From: Mimachlamys varia
Taxonomy: Eukaryota; Mollusca; Bivalvia; Pectinida; Pectinidae
Direction of reading: 5' to 3'
Length of the DNA: 64,000 nt
Assembly: GCA_947623455.1 (NCBI GenBank)
Contig: OX392545.1
Location: 23,051,501 to 23,115,500 of the forward strand
This document shows positions 35,469-47,249 of the stretch, piece after piece. The notes under the pieces were generated by a model, which ran no database searches, was not told the DNA's origin, and saw nothing but the letters and a program-made list of their open reading frames with translations. Each line of letters begins with the position of its first letter. Positions within the stretch are counted from its first letter, which is position 1. Both the position numbers and the translations under genes were made by a program.

Positions 35469-36589
35469 GTTTGACGGCACATGCAGTTTTCGTCATTTTC
35501 GTTTCATTTTGTTTCCGTTTTTCAGTACTTAATTTACATATGTGTAGTTTACAGAAGTTTGCACAGAGTTTTCACAACTTTCTAGTTTCAGAACAACAGA
35601 TGAAGAATCACTTCACCTTTCTGGTGATCTCACCTTTTCATTTTGATCTTTTTTGGTTTTTATCAGATTTTTTCAATCTGAATGTCGGTTTCTTTACTGA
35701 AGTCTGTCTTGACTCATTTAAGCATGCTTCTGGTTTGTGAATATTGTCTTTATGTTTTGGAGTCAAAAAGCATTGACACTTTTTTCCAAGATCTTAATTA
35801 CGTCATGATTTTTATACTGATAGATTTTCTTCACCAGTAGATTTTTAAAATGTCATCTTTCTCTTTATTACATGTTTCTTTATTATATAACATATTAGAT
35901 TATCAACTGGTTCATATGTTCAAATTTCCTACAATTTTATTTTGAATGATTAACTTCTTACTTTTTCCATTATCAATTTATCGGTGTTTTATCAGTTTTC
36001 TGTTGTGACAAATTCTAGAAGTAACTGACTATTGTTGGCTGTTCTATTAACTTATCACTGTAATTGTCTTCATTACTTTGACTGAGTCAGGTAATATTTT
36101 ATACAACAGCGATTCACAGCTGTGAGAACCGTATCAATCTTATTTTACTTGTATGAGTCCTTTGTGTTATTAGTCTTCAATTAATTGCTTTATATTCTGG
36201 TCTACATCCTACATTTATGAATTTTACACGTTTATTTTAAACTCAAATTTAATACCAGTATGTAGCAGGTTCATATTCTCTTAAAATGTCAGTGTGTCAC
36301 TGTCTTTCCTGGCTTCTATAGGTTTGCTATACTTTACCAAGCAGTTACGTCTGTCAGATTCCTGTGGCGTTTATAATTAAATAGAACCTCGTACATGTAA
36401 TGGTACAGCTCTGACGTCACCACAGATTGTCTTACCCATTCTCATGTGTCACCGATAATTTAATTTCTTGTGGTTTATGAAGATTGCAAGGAAACGTGAA
36501 AGAAAAGTAACATAACATATCTCAAAATTTGAAACCTGAATTTGAAAGTGCATATTGAGGATTATGGTTTGACCAGGTCTCAACCTCTT

Positions 36590-36830
36590 AGGAATATGTC
36601 ACATTCCCAGGTCTCTATTGAAGAATGTCATATGACCTCAGATCTGCATTGTGAAAAGTCACATGACCCCAGGACACCATTGAGGAATGTCCGGTATATT
36701 CATGACCTCAGATCTTCTTTGTGGAATATCACATGACCCCAAGAATGTCGAATGACCCAAGGTCCCCATCGAGGAATGTCACATGACCACAGGTTCCATT
36801 TATAGAGTGTCACATGACCCCAGGTCCTCA
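36590..36830. repeat. About 33-bp degenerate tandem repeat
   Basis: Units built on gaatgtcacatgaccccagg and tctccattgag, about seven copies with variable length. Confidence 0.7.
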
Positions 36831-37574
36831 CTAACTCTTTCAACACTATTTTTTCCCCCACCATTATAGAACTCTCAAAAACCTTCAAAATATAAATATT
36901 TCACCTCATATTTGAAAGACTGTTTCTGTTCTTAAAACCAGTTCCCTGTTACATACAGGACTTACATGTGCTTGTCTTTCCCTGAACTTTTATTGGTATA
37001 TATTTTTAAGTTAATGTGGACACTTTATTGGGTGCCTCCTCCGATGACAAGCCTCGTTGTTAAATGTCACTGGTAGATAGACTATAAACTGTTTCCTCCG
37101 ACGTCACTAGATCTAAAGGCAGGTCTCTATTACCATTGCCTCCTGATGTATTTGGTAGTTAAGGACTGGAGATCCATTTCTGTGCCCAGTAATTGATAAG
37201 TCATTAAATATGTTACACACCTGACTCAATCAGCATTACATCTAGAAGGGTAATAATATGTTGTTTCACAGTTACGGCGTGTGCCTGTGATGTTCATCAC
37301 ACGATTAAATTAGCTGTTTTATCTTTCACATTTCTACAGTCTGTCATACCGTTCTAAATTTTGACACCCCATATGCACAAAAATCTGTTTATTTGTTTAA
37401 TTTAAGTGATTATTGAAACAATTCAATGTATAGAGTGTGATTTTTCTTTTAAATGTTTTAACCATTTCTTCTTGTCCACAATTGAATTCCTTTCATCCAG
37501 AGATTTGTCCATCTTACCTCTAAGGATGTAACAGAATGTAGTTAGATGTTAAATTTTGATGCGTGTTGTTGTGT

Positions 37575-38205
37575 GACAGCACTCCATATCACCATGATGA
37601 CACGTTTCCATATCACCATGGTGACACATATTTCCATATCACCACGGTGACACATATTTCCATATCACCACAATGACATATTTCATATCACCACTGTGAC
37701 ATATTTCATATCACCATGATGACACGTTTCCATATCACCATGGTGACACATATATCCATATCACCATGGTGACACATATTTCCATATCACCACAGTGACA
37801 TATTTCCATATCACCACTGTGACATATTTCATATCACCATGGTAACACATTTCCATATCACCACGGTGACACGTTTCCATATCAACACAATGACACATTT
37901 TTATATCACCACAGTGACACATTTTCATATCACCACTGTGACATATTTCATATCACCATGGTAACACATTTCCATATCACCACGGTGACACGTTTCCATA
38001 TCAACACAATGACACATTTTCATATCACAACGGTGACCAATTTCTATATCACCATGGTATCACATTTCCATATCACCACGGTGACAAATTTCCTTATCAC
38101 CATGGTAACACATTTTCATATCACCACGGTGACACATTTCCATATCAAACACATATCCATATCACCACGGTGACACGCTTCCATATCACCACGGTGACAT
38201 GTTTT
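37575..38205. repeat. 24-bp minisatellite, about 26 copies
   Basis: Unit catatcaccacggtgacaca plus tttc. The CACCRYGGTGA core is palindromic in most units. Confidence 0.92.
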
Positions 38206-38622
38206 GCGTAGGAGCTAGTATCATCACCACCTTCACCAGACACATTTCTGTCAAACCTGTTGAAGATGATGTCTTCCCTTTTGTTTGGGTATATCTCCTA
38301 GTGTGTCCTTGTTTTGGTATCTCCTGAGTTCTTATTTTGTTCTGAAGTTTTGGTTCCATCTTTGTGAATTGGTGCTGATGTTTATTTCATATTCCTTTCC
38401 TGATTGTTTTTGTGAATCCAATATTGTCTCCACCAGAAATTCTGCCTCCCGATGTAACGACTCGTTATTATCGGTTTAAAGATATTCCCTCCTTCCCACA
38501 TATATTTCAACAGATGTTTTATACGGAAATATCCCTTTGTTTCCTTCACTTTGTCGGTAAATCTGCTGTTGTGTAGGCTCCTCTAAAAATTTACATCACT
38601 TTGAGGCCTATACTCCCTATAG

Positions 38623-38802
38623 GAGCCCAGTCCCACCTCACTACGTGACTCGATGGAGAATGTTCCGACCGAAGAGGAAATTATTGACATTGACCTCAAT
38701 GACCCGGAAGTAGAAAAGGCTGCTGTAAAAATCCAGTCAAGTTTCAAGGGATTGAGGGCTCGGAAATCAAAGCCGACGTCAGCTGCCAGTACAAGTCAGG
38801 AG
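38623..38802 (+). CDS. SPA17: IQ-module exon 8
   Basis: 180 nt, phase 0-0. Acceptor tccctatag gives the frame EPSPTSLRDSMENVPTEEEI. A nearby AG at 38629-38630 would put a stop in frame. Then IDIDLNDPEVEKAAVKIQ and SSFKGLRARKSKPTSAAST plus SQE; donor GAG|GTTTGA. Consensus leader and IQ motif (IQSSFKGLRAR), with a Ser/Thr-rich extension after the IQ motif that other modules lack. First member of the dense 3' cluster. Confidence 0.8.
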
Positions 38803-40482
38803 GTTTGAGTTTATCCTTTCTGCTTTCACTTGTTTTTCAGAATATTAAGAATTGTGTTAGGAAATCTAGACTAATGAATGATATATATATCTATTTACAG
38901 AACGTTACAGATTTGTTTACATATATATAAATATAATGTATTACTAAAAAAAATTATGTTTAGCCATGCTTTTATATGATAAAAAAATTCTTGTAAGAGT
39001 TGCCGAACTCATTCACCCCTGAAGACACATTTAAACTCTTCCAATTCAAATATTGGAAGAGTTCATTATGAGATATCAGAGGTGAATGTGTTAGCTTTTC
39101 CTTTATATGCAGCATTTGTTACTGTGAAATATTGTTAGACATTGGATCAAAGTGGTATTGGAAAAATTTATGAGAAATGTTTTTTTTTTGATAATTCAGG
39201 TGACTTATATACACCTCATGTGCTGGGACAGTGTACATATATATACAAGTACTGATTAACTTTCTGATACATGTTGTCTAGCTATTTCTTCCAGAGTCTT
39301 TCAAATATCAAATATCTATGATAGACAGTATTTAGATTTGTCTTTTTGGCATTTCGTATCATATCTATTCAATCTGGAGACGTTAAAGTGTTTTATTCAG
39401 TGTCTTAGTGAGAACATTGATTGAATCTGACTCATGAACACTTAACTGTCAAGTTTGAAATGATATCTGTCATATGTTAGATAATATACTGCAGTGAAAT
39501 GTACCAAAATGTGTCATTCAGATTTAAGTTTTAAGTAGATTTCACATATTTTAATACACACTAATAGGCCTTATTTTCACTAACACTTACCCCAATCACT
39601 TACTGACATCACAGAACCTATCATATCATTTATACAGGGATCACTTAGGGGCGAAATTTAGGGATTTTTACCCATATTTTTCCTGAAAGTCTCATTGAAA
39701 ATTCAAAATTGTATTACTTTATAAATAAAAAAATCTCGTAGAAATTTTGCTGATCCCACAAAATCCCTCAAATTCTCCCATAGGTTTTAAGAGTCAAATT
39801 TATCCCTGCTTATAGTCCCCAATATTTTGACATTGGCAATTAGATTGTAGGTTTCCAATATTTGAAGTAATTAGCACAGTTTTTTACACTGTCTATACAA
39901 TGCACGTATTGTTGATGTTAAACATATAGTCACATTATTAGGTCCTATACTCTATATATTACACAAACCTCAGTTAACCACTACATACGGAAACCAACAC
40001 TTACATATTTCTGGTTTAGATTGAATTTTATTTAGTGATAGATTATTTTGTTTTCATGTTACACTTCAATTTTCACAGTCTGCGACGTTAGCCACTAGTC
40101 CTATGCCCATGACTTGTAAATTTTGGTTTCGGACTAGTGGAATTTGTCCTTGAATTTTAATACATTTGTTATAATAAACACTGCATTTTGCTTTTCCGGA
40201 CTAGTGCTTGAAAATGCTTATGTCACAGACTGTTCTCACATCATTATTTAACTCAGTATCTTGTGTTCCTGTCTTTGTATCGACCCTGTACATTTTAAGA
40301 TTTTAGAGTATCTGAGATTTTTAATGGATTTTATTTGAAGCAAATGACTCTATAGAGATAGGGGAGAAGAAAAAATCTGGCAATCGTTTTTCTGCCGAGT
40401 CCCCTGTGCATATTGCACTGGTCTTCTGTAATGTTTTATTTTCCTGCACTCAGCGTTTTAAAAAATGATCACTTAATTCCAG
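38803..40482 (+). other. Intron, no gene seen
   Basis: AT-rich intron with one 85-bp foldback. ggactagtgg / ccactagtcc words at 40090-40210 form a loose inverted repeat. Confidence 0.55.
39006..39093 (+). repeat. 85-bp foldback element, copy 9
   Basis: aactcattcacccctgaaga ... atatcagaggtgaatgtgtt; central ccaattcaaatattgga palindrome. Confidence 0.85.
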
Positions 40483-40644
40483 TCCGAACCTCGTAACAAC
40501 ACAACACCTTGTCCGTCGACAGTTAAAACTGAACAACATGAAGAAATAGATATTGATCTAAACGATCCTGACGTGGAAAAAGCTGCCGTAAAGATTCAAG
40601 CCACGTTTAAAGGTTTGAAGTCTCGGAGGTTCGGTGCAAAGAAG
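40483..40644 (+). CDS. SPA17: IQ-module exon 9
   Basis: 162 nt, phase 0-0, acceptor cttaattccag, donor AAG|GTACGG, the only non-GTT donor in this part of the gene. Encodes SEPRNNTTPCPSTVKTEQHE, then EIDIDLNDPDVEKAAVKIQ and ATFKGLKSRRFGAKK. IQ motif IQATFKGLKSR with the cluster-typical RFG/KFG ending. Confidence 0.88.
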
Positions 40645-41105
40645 GTACGGAGGCTGTTCTACCTTTATAGAGATTGCTCTGTGGCATTTCTATCTCAATA
40701 CTCAAGTTCAAATGTCAAGGACTCGCCGATAATATCTGTAGCGGTTTAAATCAAATCTCAATCCGGTAAATAAAGGTTGTAAATTGTGAGCTAAATTAAA
40801 TCTGAAAACTACAAAATAGGATTAAAACTGGGTAACAGTACAATTTACTTAAGAAATATCTATAGCTAGAAAATACAAAATATGTAAAGCTATATGTAGA
40901 AAATAGGAAATACAGGGTTTTGAAACTATATTAGGACAGTGTGTTTTATTTTTGCGTAATGTGATTTATTTTATCCAATCACATTTGTTTTTTGATTACC
41001 AGTTACGCATATTAACGTACAATTGTACACTTTATAATCATTATTCATGCTTTGATTTCAACATTTCACCAGTTGTTTTCCTTTCTGCTTCTCTTTTCAC
41101 TATAG

Positions 41106-41279
41106 TCCTCACCAATTAATAATTTAAATAACACGAAACCAGTCACGCCACCTGTTGACAAAGCTCCTGTCGAAGAAGAAATTGACATTGATTTGAATGA
41201 TCCAGAAGTTGCAAAAGCAGCGCTTAAGATTCAATCAACGTTCAAAGGTTTAAAGTTTCGAAAGTCTGGCAAAAACAAG
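41106..41279 (+). CDS. SPA17: IQ-module exon 10
   Basis: 174 nt, phase 0-0, acceptor cactatag, donor AAG|GTTTGC. The linker is Asn/Pro-rich (SSPINNLNNTKPVTPPVDKA), followed by EEEIDIDLNDPEVAKAALKIQ in two parts and STFKGLKFRKSGKNK. Complete acidic leader and IQ motif (IQSTFKGLKFR). The linker resembles the next exon (SSPTINNVKPTP), indicating recent tandem duplication. Confidence 0.88.
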
Positions 41280-41966
41280 GTTTGCACTTAGCTGTTGTGT
41301 TTGTGAAAATTTGTGATACAAATAGAAAATATTTAAAGGGAGGGATGGCAACTTTAATATTCCATAGGGGATTATTTTATTCTTAAGCAAAAACAAAGTT
41401 ATAGATTTGGTCATTTATTATAAACATTGTGAAATGGAGTTTTCAGGATTTTTGGATCCATTTAAAGAAATGTTATGGGTGAAGTTGAAAAGGGGCAATA
41501 GAAATAATATGATTGTTATTAAGGCCATTTTGTTAAAAATCTAGAGTTCTGATGTTCATAAAAATTATCTTGTGTGTGTCAAGGGGGGGAGGAACAACAT
41601 TTACTGTTAACCATGTCCATCCCATCCAGTCACAATACATTGCCATGATTCTGCAAAACTCAATTTTAACAGATTTTTATCAAAGCTTGTTGAAGGTCAG
41701 CCAAATAGGGATCTGGGGTTCCCAAGGTCTCTTCCATGGTCATTGTTGCTATTCATAGGTTAAGGAGGCCTTTTGTGTAATGACTCTCAGACATTTTCTC
41801 ATTGTTCTTGTGTGTAATTTCATATAACCACATAGCTCATGCATCAAGAATTCTCTAATATCGTCAGTGTTCAGGAAGTCTGTATGACCAATTTGTGTTC
41901 ATGGGCGTAAAGAAACCATCAGTCTTAATGTTTCAATCTTAACACTGTCTAAACAATTATTTGCAG

Positions 41967-42143
41967 ACGTCACAATCTTCCCCTACAATCAATAATGTGA
42001 AACCTACCCCTTCACCGCCTGTTACGGCTCCAGTAGAAGATGAAATAGACATTGATTTAAATGATCCGGAAGTCACAAAAGCGGCTGTAAAGATACAGTC
42101 AACTTTCAAAGGTCTCAAGTCCCGCAAAATAAGGACGAAACAG
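41967..42143 (+). CDS. SPA17: IQ-module exon 11
   Basis: 177 nt, phase 0-0, acceptor atttgcag, donor CAG|GTTTGC. Encodes TSQSSPTINNVKPTPSPPVT, then DEIDIDLNDPEVTKAAVKIQ and STFKGLKSRKIRTKQ. Pro-rich linker, acidic leader, intact IQ motif. The 318-bp intron that follows has no in-frame stop and is a multiple of three, so this exon and the next form one continuous open frame. Confidence 0.88.
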
Positions 42144-42461
42144 GTTTGCTTCTTGATGTGGAATGGACGGGAAAATTTCAATAATGCTTCAGTTTTTATA
42201 ACCATGCATATATTGATTAATAAAACGAATCAATCATTTTTGTCCATTGAGAGAAAAAGATTCGTAGTTTATTCCAAATGTTACTTGTATTGGATAATGT
42301 ATATCAGACATGATTCTAGAACAAACATGTGCTTTAGCCTAGTTGTTACAAACCGTATTTGTAAAAACTGGAATATAATGATAAGTTGTAGCTCTCTAAG
42401 CTCGGATGGTATGTATTTTGATGAAAGTGTCTGTAAATGTTGTGAAATACATTGCTTACAG

Positions 42462-42632
42462 TCGACAGAGTCGCCTCCGTATAACATCGAACCTTCCCCG
42501 CCACCTCCAGCCCCCGTCCCCACGCAAGAAGAAGTAGACATTGATTTAAATGATCCTGAAGTTGAAAAGGCAGCCCTTAAAATACAATCTACATTTAAAG
42601 GCTTAAAGTCGAAGAAGTTCGGAGCCAAAAAG
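42462..42632 (+). CDS. SPA17: IQ-module exon 12
   Basis: 171 nt, phase 0-0, acceptor tgcttacag, donor AAG|GTTTTT (weak). Encodes STESPPYNIEPSPPPPAPVP, then EEVDIDLNDPEVEKAALKIQ and STFKGLKSKKFGAKK. The linker is the most Pro-rich of all. The last basic IQ position is Lys instead of Arg, which still fits the consensus. Confidence 0.87.
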
Positions 42633-43079
42633 GTTTTTTTATCTCATGATTGGTCTTTGTGTACTTTGAGGAACAATAATTTTTTTTTAAATGTTTAATG
42701 TTAGGAATTGATTTGGACCTGAATATTACCCTGTTATCTTCAAGCCAAATCTGTGGTAGTGATGATTATATTTGTTAGTTAGACACTACAAGTGTTAATT
42801 GTGTTCTTATCTGGAAAAAGACAAATTTTGTAAAAAAAAAAAAAATTGAAGTTCATTAAAACCTAAATATTTTCACACTGTAAAATATTTTTGCTATAAT
42901 CAAGCTTACTTTTGTGTTGGTTTCACATATCTGTTGATTAAATCTTGCTTGGAAATTTAATTACTCAATGTGTCTCCAGAAATTATATTGATTATTTTTT
43001 GGTTCATTTAAGCAGAAAAGTAACACCAGGAGAAATTCTCATATTGTTTTGTGTTAAATAGTTTTAATCGTAATTACAG

Positions 43080-43253
43080 TCATCACCCACTAACATCGAA
43101 AATGTGTCTCCGCCTGTCCCTCCTCCTCCCGTGTCTCTCCCCGGGCAGGAAGAAATTGATATTGATCTGAACGACCCAGAAGTTGAAAAAGCAGCTATGA
43201 AAATTCAAGCTACTTTTAAAGGTCTAAAGTCTCGGAAATTTGGATCAAAGAAG
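43080..43253 (+). CDS. SPA17: IQ-module exon 13
   Basis: 174 nt, phase 0-0, acceptor gtaattacag, donor AAG|GTTTGA. Encodes SSPTNIENVSPPVPPPPVSL, then EEIDIDLNDPEVEKAAMKIQ and ATFKGLKSRKFGSKK. Closest relatives are the flanking exons at 42462 and 43543 in linker, leader and IQ. Reading into the intron meets a stop at the second codon. Confidence 0.88.
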
Positions 43254-43542
43254 GTTTGAAGTGTTTTTTGTTGTAGAAAATTTCTTTCTTTATGGGAAAT
43301 GTCAGATTCCGTTTTAGAACTTTTGGATGAAAATGGAAGTAAAATGTATGGATTTGTAGTATTAGAATCTAATACAAAAAATATTGGAATTAATCTCTTT
43401 TTTCGTATAGGGCAACAAACAATAGATTAAGTATTAATGGTTTGAAAGGAATGAAATAGTCAGGATGTTAACTGAATAGTAAAACCAATGAGTTTTCTCA
43501 CTACTTCACGAATATCTGATTTTATTATGAAATTAATTGCAG

Positions 43543-43710
43543 TCGTCATCATCACTAATTAATAAAACCCCGACACCTCCCCCAACTGTTAATGCTCCGC
43601 CGGAAGAGGAAGTAGACATAGATTTAAACGACCCGGAGGTAGAGAAGGCCGCCGTAAAGATCCAAGCAACATTTAAAGGGTTAAAGTCTCGCAAGTTTGG
43701 GAAATCAAAG
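43543..43710 (+). CDS. SPA17: IQ-module exon 14
   Basis: 168 nt, phase 0-0, acceptor taattgcag, donor AAG|GTTCGA. Encodes SSSSLINKTPTPPPTVNAPP, then EEVDIDLNDPEVEKAAVKIQ and ATFKGLKSRKFGKSK. Its last bases together with the donor and about 100 bp of intron are repeated twice more downstream (from 43856 and 44045), a partial exon duplication. Confidence 0.88.
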
Positions 43711-44165
43711 GTTCGATATATAAATGTTGTCTGAGCTACCGACCTCCTCCGATCTCCCAATAATGTTCATATTGCATGGAAGGGTACGACAACATTTGAT
43801 TACCTATAAAACCTGAAGTTTCATTATGAACTCATCCAACCTTTCAATTACATGTCGGGAAAATCGAAAGTTTGATGTATATAAATGTTGTCTGAGGAAC
43901 CTACCTCCTCCAATCTCCCAATTAATGTTCATTTTGCATGGATGTACAGGGAAATAGCTGATTACCAATACGATTGATTCAATTATGTCTCATTCTATTC
44001 TGAAATTTCATAATGAACTTATCCAACCATTGAATCATAAGTTAGGGAAATCAAAGGTTCGATACATAACTGTTGTCTATCGAGCTACCGTCCTCCTCCA
44101 ATTTTCTATCTTCCAAAATTACTGTTTATTGTGTATGAAAGGGTAGGACAATAGTTGGATAAAAA
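43699..44165 (+). repeat. Triplicated exon 3' end plus intron
   Basis: Segments starting 43699, 43856 and 44045 share gggaaatcaaaggttcgata, taaatgttgtctgag, acctcctcca and gttcat..tgcatgga. Each carries the exon tail and donor of exon 43543. Between them are half-copies of the 85-bp foldback (43811-43850, 43989-44040). Confidence 0.8.
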
Positions 44166-44183
44166 TACATGTTAAATTCAGTA

Positions 44184-44270
44184 AACTTGTTCACCTCTGG
44201 AATTTCATGATGAACTATTCCAACCTTTGAATTGGAAGAGTTCAAAGGTGTCTTGAGGGGTGAATGAGTT
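44184..44270 (-). repeat. 85-bp foldback element, copy 10
   Basis: aacttgttcacctctggaat ... gtcttgaggggtgaatgagtt; reverse orientation, 115 bp upstream of exon 44385. Confidence 0.8.
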
Positions 44271-44384
44271 GAGTATGATGAGAGATATACAGATGTCTGT
44301 TGTTAGGTATTTATAATTGCTTGCGTGTACCAAAACACAAGGAAGAACCTGCACACGTTGTGATGATGTTGTTCACATTTACAG

Positions 44385-44552
44385 CCAGTCACACCTCTTA
44401 AACAGCCTCCGAGTAGCAATCGCGAGGATGCTAAACCATCCCAAGTGGAGGAAATAGATATTGACTTGACAGATCCTGAGGTTGAGAAGGCCGCTGTTAA
44501 GATTCAGGCCAGCTTTAAAGGCCTCCGGGCAAGAAAAACAAAAATTCTGCAG
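44385..44552 (+). CDS. SPA17: IQ-module exon 15
   Basis: 168 nt, phase 0-0, acceptor catttacag, donor CAG|GTTTGA. Encodes PVTPLKQPPSSNREDAKPSQ, then EEIDIDLTDPEVEKAAVKIQ and ASFKGLRARKTKILQ. The FKGLRARK sequence matches exon 38623 more than its immediate neighbours, so these two may flank the later burst of copies. Last exon of the dense cluster. Confidence 0.87.
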
Positions 44553-46521
44553 GTTTGAATGATGTTTTGTACTTAGCATTGCACGGCTGGTTGATCTGTT
44601 TGCATGGGTGGTGTAGATCCACTCGTGTGGTCACGAGGAGAAACCCTGTCGTCGTTCGTTTGGTGAGGTAGATCGTGTAGTGAACTCGTAGACATGCCCT
44701 TATTTCATCGTCATTTTCTATATTTGATTTGGAATGTTGGTATATGAACATTTCTCAGTTTGCTTTAATTTTTTTTCAGATCAATTTGAATTTTGACTAT
44801 TGTGACTTGTGACATTTTGTGAAGGTGCGTCGTTTTTGTGTTTGCTCTGAAAGATTTATAAATGCCTGGCAACGGTTTTAGAAATTTCACTGTCAGAGAA
44901 AAAGTCACTCGCTCACATTCTATTTTTAGAGATTTTCTCTTTTTATGTGACTGGTGTAGGAGAACTGAAATAGCAGGATGCATGCTAGATTTATTTGTTT
45001 TTCTTGAGATAAATAACTTTTTTTTTAATTTTTTTTTCTTCTATTTTCTCAAAATTAAATAACCTTGGAATCTGATCAATAAATTTACTTTATAAGCCTT
45101 CGAGGAGCCACAGTCTGGCGTGTGGTATTTCAATGATTTATCAATGTTTGTCTCCTTGTGTTTTTTGCTCTTTGAATGATCACCTAGATACAATGTTGTA
45201 ATTCAGAAACCACTTCTTAAAAACTGTTTTCTTAAAAGTGATGTTGTTGAAGTTTCCCTGTGAAAAGTGTTTGTTTGTGTTAGTGATATTTTAAAGTATT
45301 ATTACCAAGTTTGATAGGATTGATATTTTGTAAGAACAGCAAGTCAAATTGTTATAAATTGGTGTCAAATTTGTCAATGCCATTTTACATATATAAAATA
45401 AAAATTGATTAAAACTGATTATGTTGTTTCATGTATAAATCTTACATAAATGTTTAAATGTGCATATGTGTCTAAGATTGTGATTATTTTAATTTTTATA
45501 TCTCACTGATTTCTTTGAAGGGTTTTTGTCAACGCAATTAAGTTCATGATTTTTTTTCTTCGGTCATATAGATCTGAACAAGTTGATACCCCTTAAGAGG
45601 TTTACAAGATTGAAATTTCCCACTTCATCAAAATGTGGAGGATCTTGCAGGCTTAAGTTACATGTTGGTATGGATTCAGGTTGGAATCACTGACCATATC
45701 TGTGGGTGCCTTTCTGAGACTTTAGTAATCGGAAATTGGTTAGCTTGCATTGTGACATGTGACCCTGTGCCATCCCAGGGTTCATCACTATCAATTATTG
45801 TGGTGTATCAGAATATAAACATCAGCGCAGATTTCTTAAAGCATTGTTAGATTTACCAGAAATATTTGCAAAGCTATTTGGCTATTTGATACTACTAATA
45901 ATTTTAGCTTTCTTTTATTTTAATATTACTAAACCATCTTCTGACTCAAATATTTTCAATATCAATTGTCAAAAGTTATAGATGTATTTTGTTTAAAGAC
46001 AGATTTTTTATTGATCATTAAGTTTACTAGAATTTTTATTGATCGTTAAGCTGACTAGACTTAGTGGACAGAACATTGATGTAAACACAACATCAGTTTT
46101 TTGCTGTATTAGAAATAACTACAGAGTTTTTTCTGCCTTTCACTGTGATTTGGAAGTTTGGATGAAAAACATTTGTCATTATACCACAAGGCCGGAATGT
46201 ATATTGACCTATAAGTTTGAAACAGATTTCTACTTGTACAGTCGTTGCTACTGTTAATATAGGGAAATTTAATATAGCCAGACCCTAGCTGATGTAGAAC
46301 AGTTTTCACACTGATGCTCCTCAGTAAGAATTAAAAGGGTACATGTATGTTCTAGACACGAAAAATGACCTCAGATCAACAAGTCACTTATCCTTTGGGT
46401 GCTATTCAGCCATTTTATTTTTTGCTAGATATATGATATGATATTTGATTTAACCGTTATACAGTACCAATAAAATAATCCAATTCGTCTAACACTGTGA
46501 TGTTAGATTGTCATGTGACTT

Positions 46522-46608
46522 AACTCACTCACCCTTGAAGACACATTTGAGCTCTTCCAAATCAAAAGATGGAATAGTGCATTATGATATTTCAGGGTTG
46601 AATGAGTC
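46522..46608 (+). repeat. 85-bp foldback element, copy 11
   Basis: aactcactcacccttgaaga ... atttcagggttgaatgagt. Confidence 0.8.
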
Positions 46609-47249
46609 AACTTCATAAGAGACTGTTTTATATATATAATATAGCTCTAAGTTTATTAGACAGATATTTCTTCTCTCCACATTTATAAAACGGTCAAATC
46701 CTCAGAACTATTGTTCGTTGGGTGTACAAGAGCGTCTAGGGTTTCATGGAATCCGGACCAATCGGTCATGTTGCCCAGGGTAATCAGTGTCGGGGAGTAT
46801 TATTGTAACACTGGACTTGTGTACAGCTAACATACATCATATTGATTACATGGTTCTTATCCCATTTATACATTCTCCGGGAAAAAATCCATGAAATCCT
46901 AAATGTGTCTGTAGCGGACCTGAATTAAGCAGAGTTCCAAACACCTATCTCTGGTAAATCTTACACTTGTTTGGTCATTTCTATTCTATTTGGTCATCCA
47001 ACCTCGGTAACACGCAGAAGATTGGATATATCGGCACGCAAATAGCCACAAATTACCAGCGAACCGGCAAATCGTGTGATAGAACGGATTTTATATGACG
47101 ATTCTCCGGCCTTGTTGTATATATGCCATAACCGTAACACTGCAAGGCCCTAGCTTGCTTATAATTATCATGGTTTTCTATCGTGGGGAACGTATATTAG
47201 TAATGTTGCATGGGAAAACTGGGGCATAGTCCCACTTATTAAATCAGGA

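Larger units (their letters stand above)
35469..38622 (+). other. Intron with two minisatellites, no gene seen
   Basis: T-rich intron. The frame 35471-35740 is rich in Phe/His and is intronic sequence. No IQ exon found. Confidence 0.6.
40645..43542 (+). other. Short introns of the dense module cluster
   Basis: Introns of 461, 687, 318, 447 and 289 bp separate the exons here, far shorter than the multi-kb introns elsewhere in the gene. They hold no listed mobile element, apart from a G-rich stretch at 41583-41592. The 318-bp intron (42144-42461) is open in frame. Confidence 0.75.
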
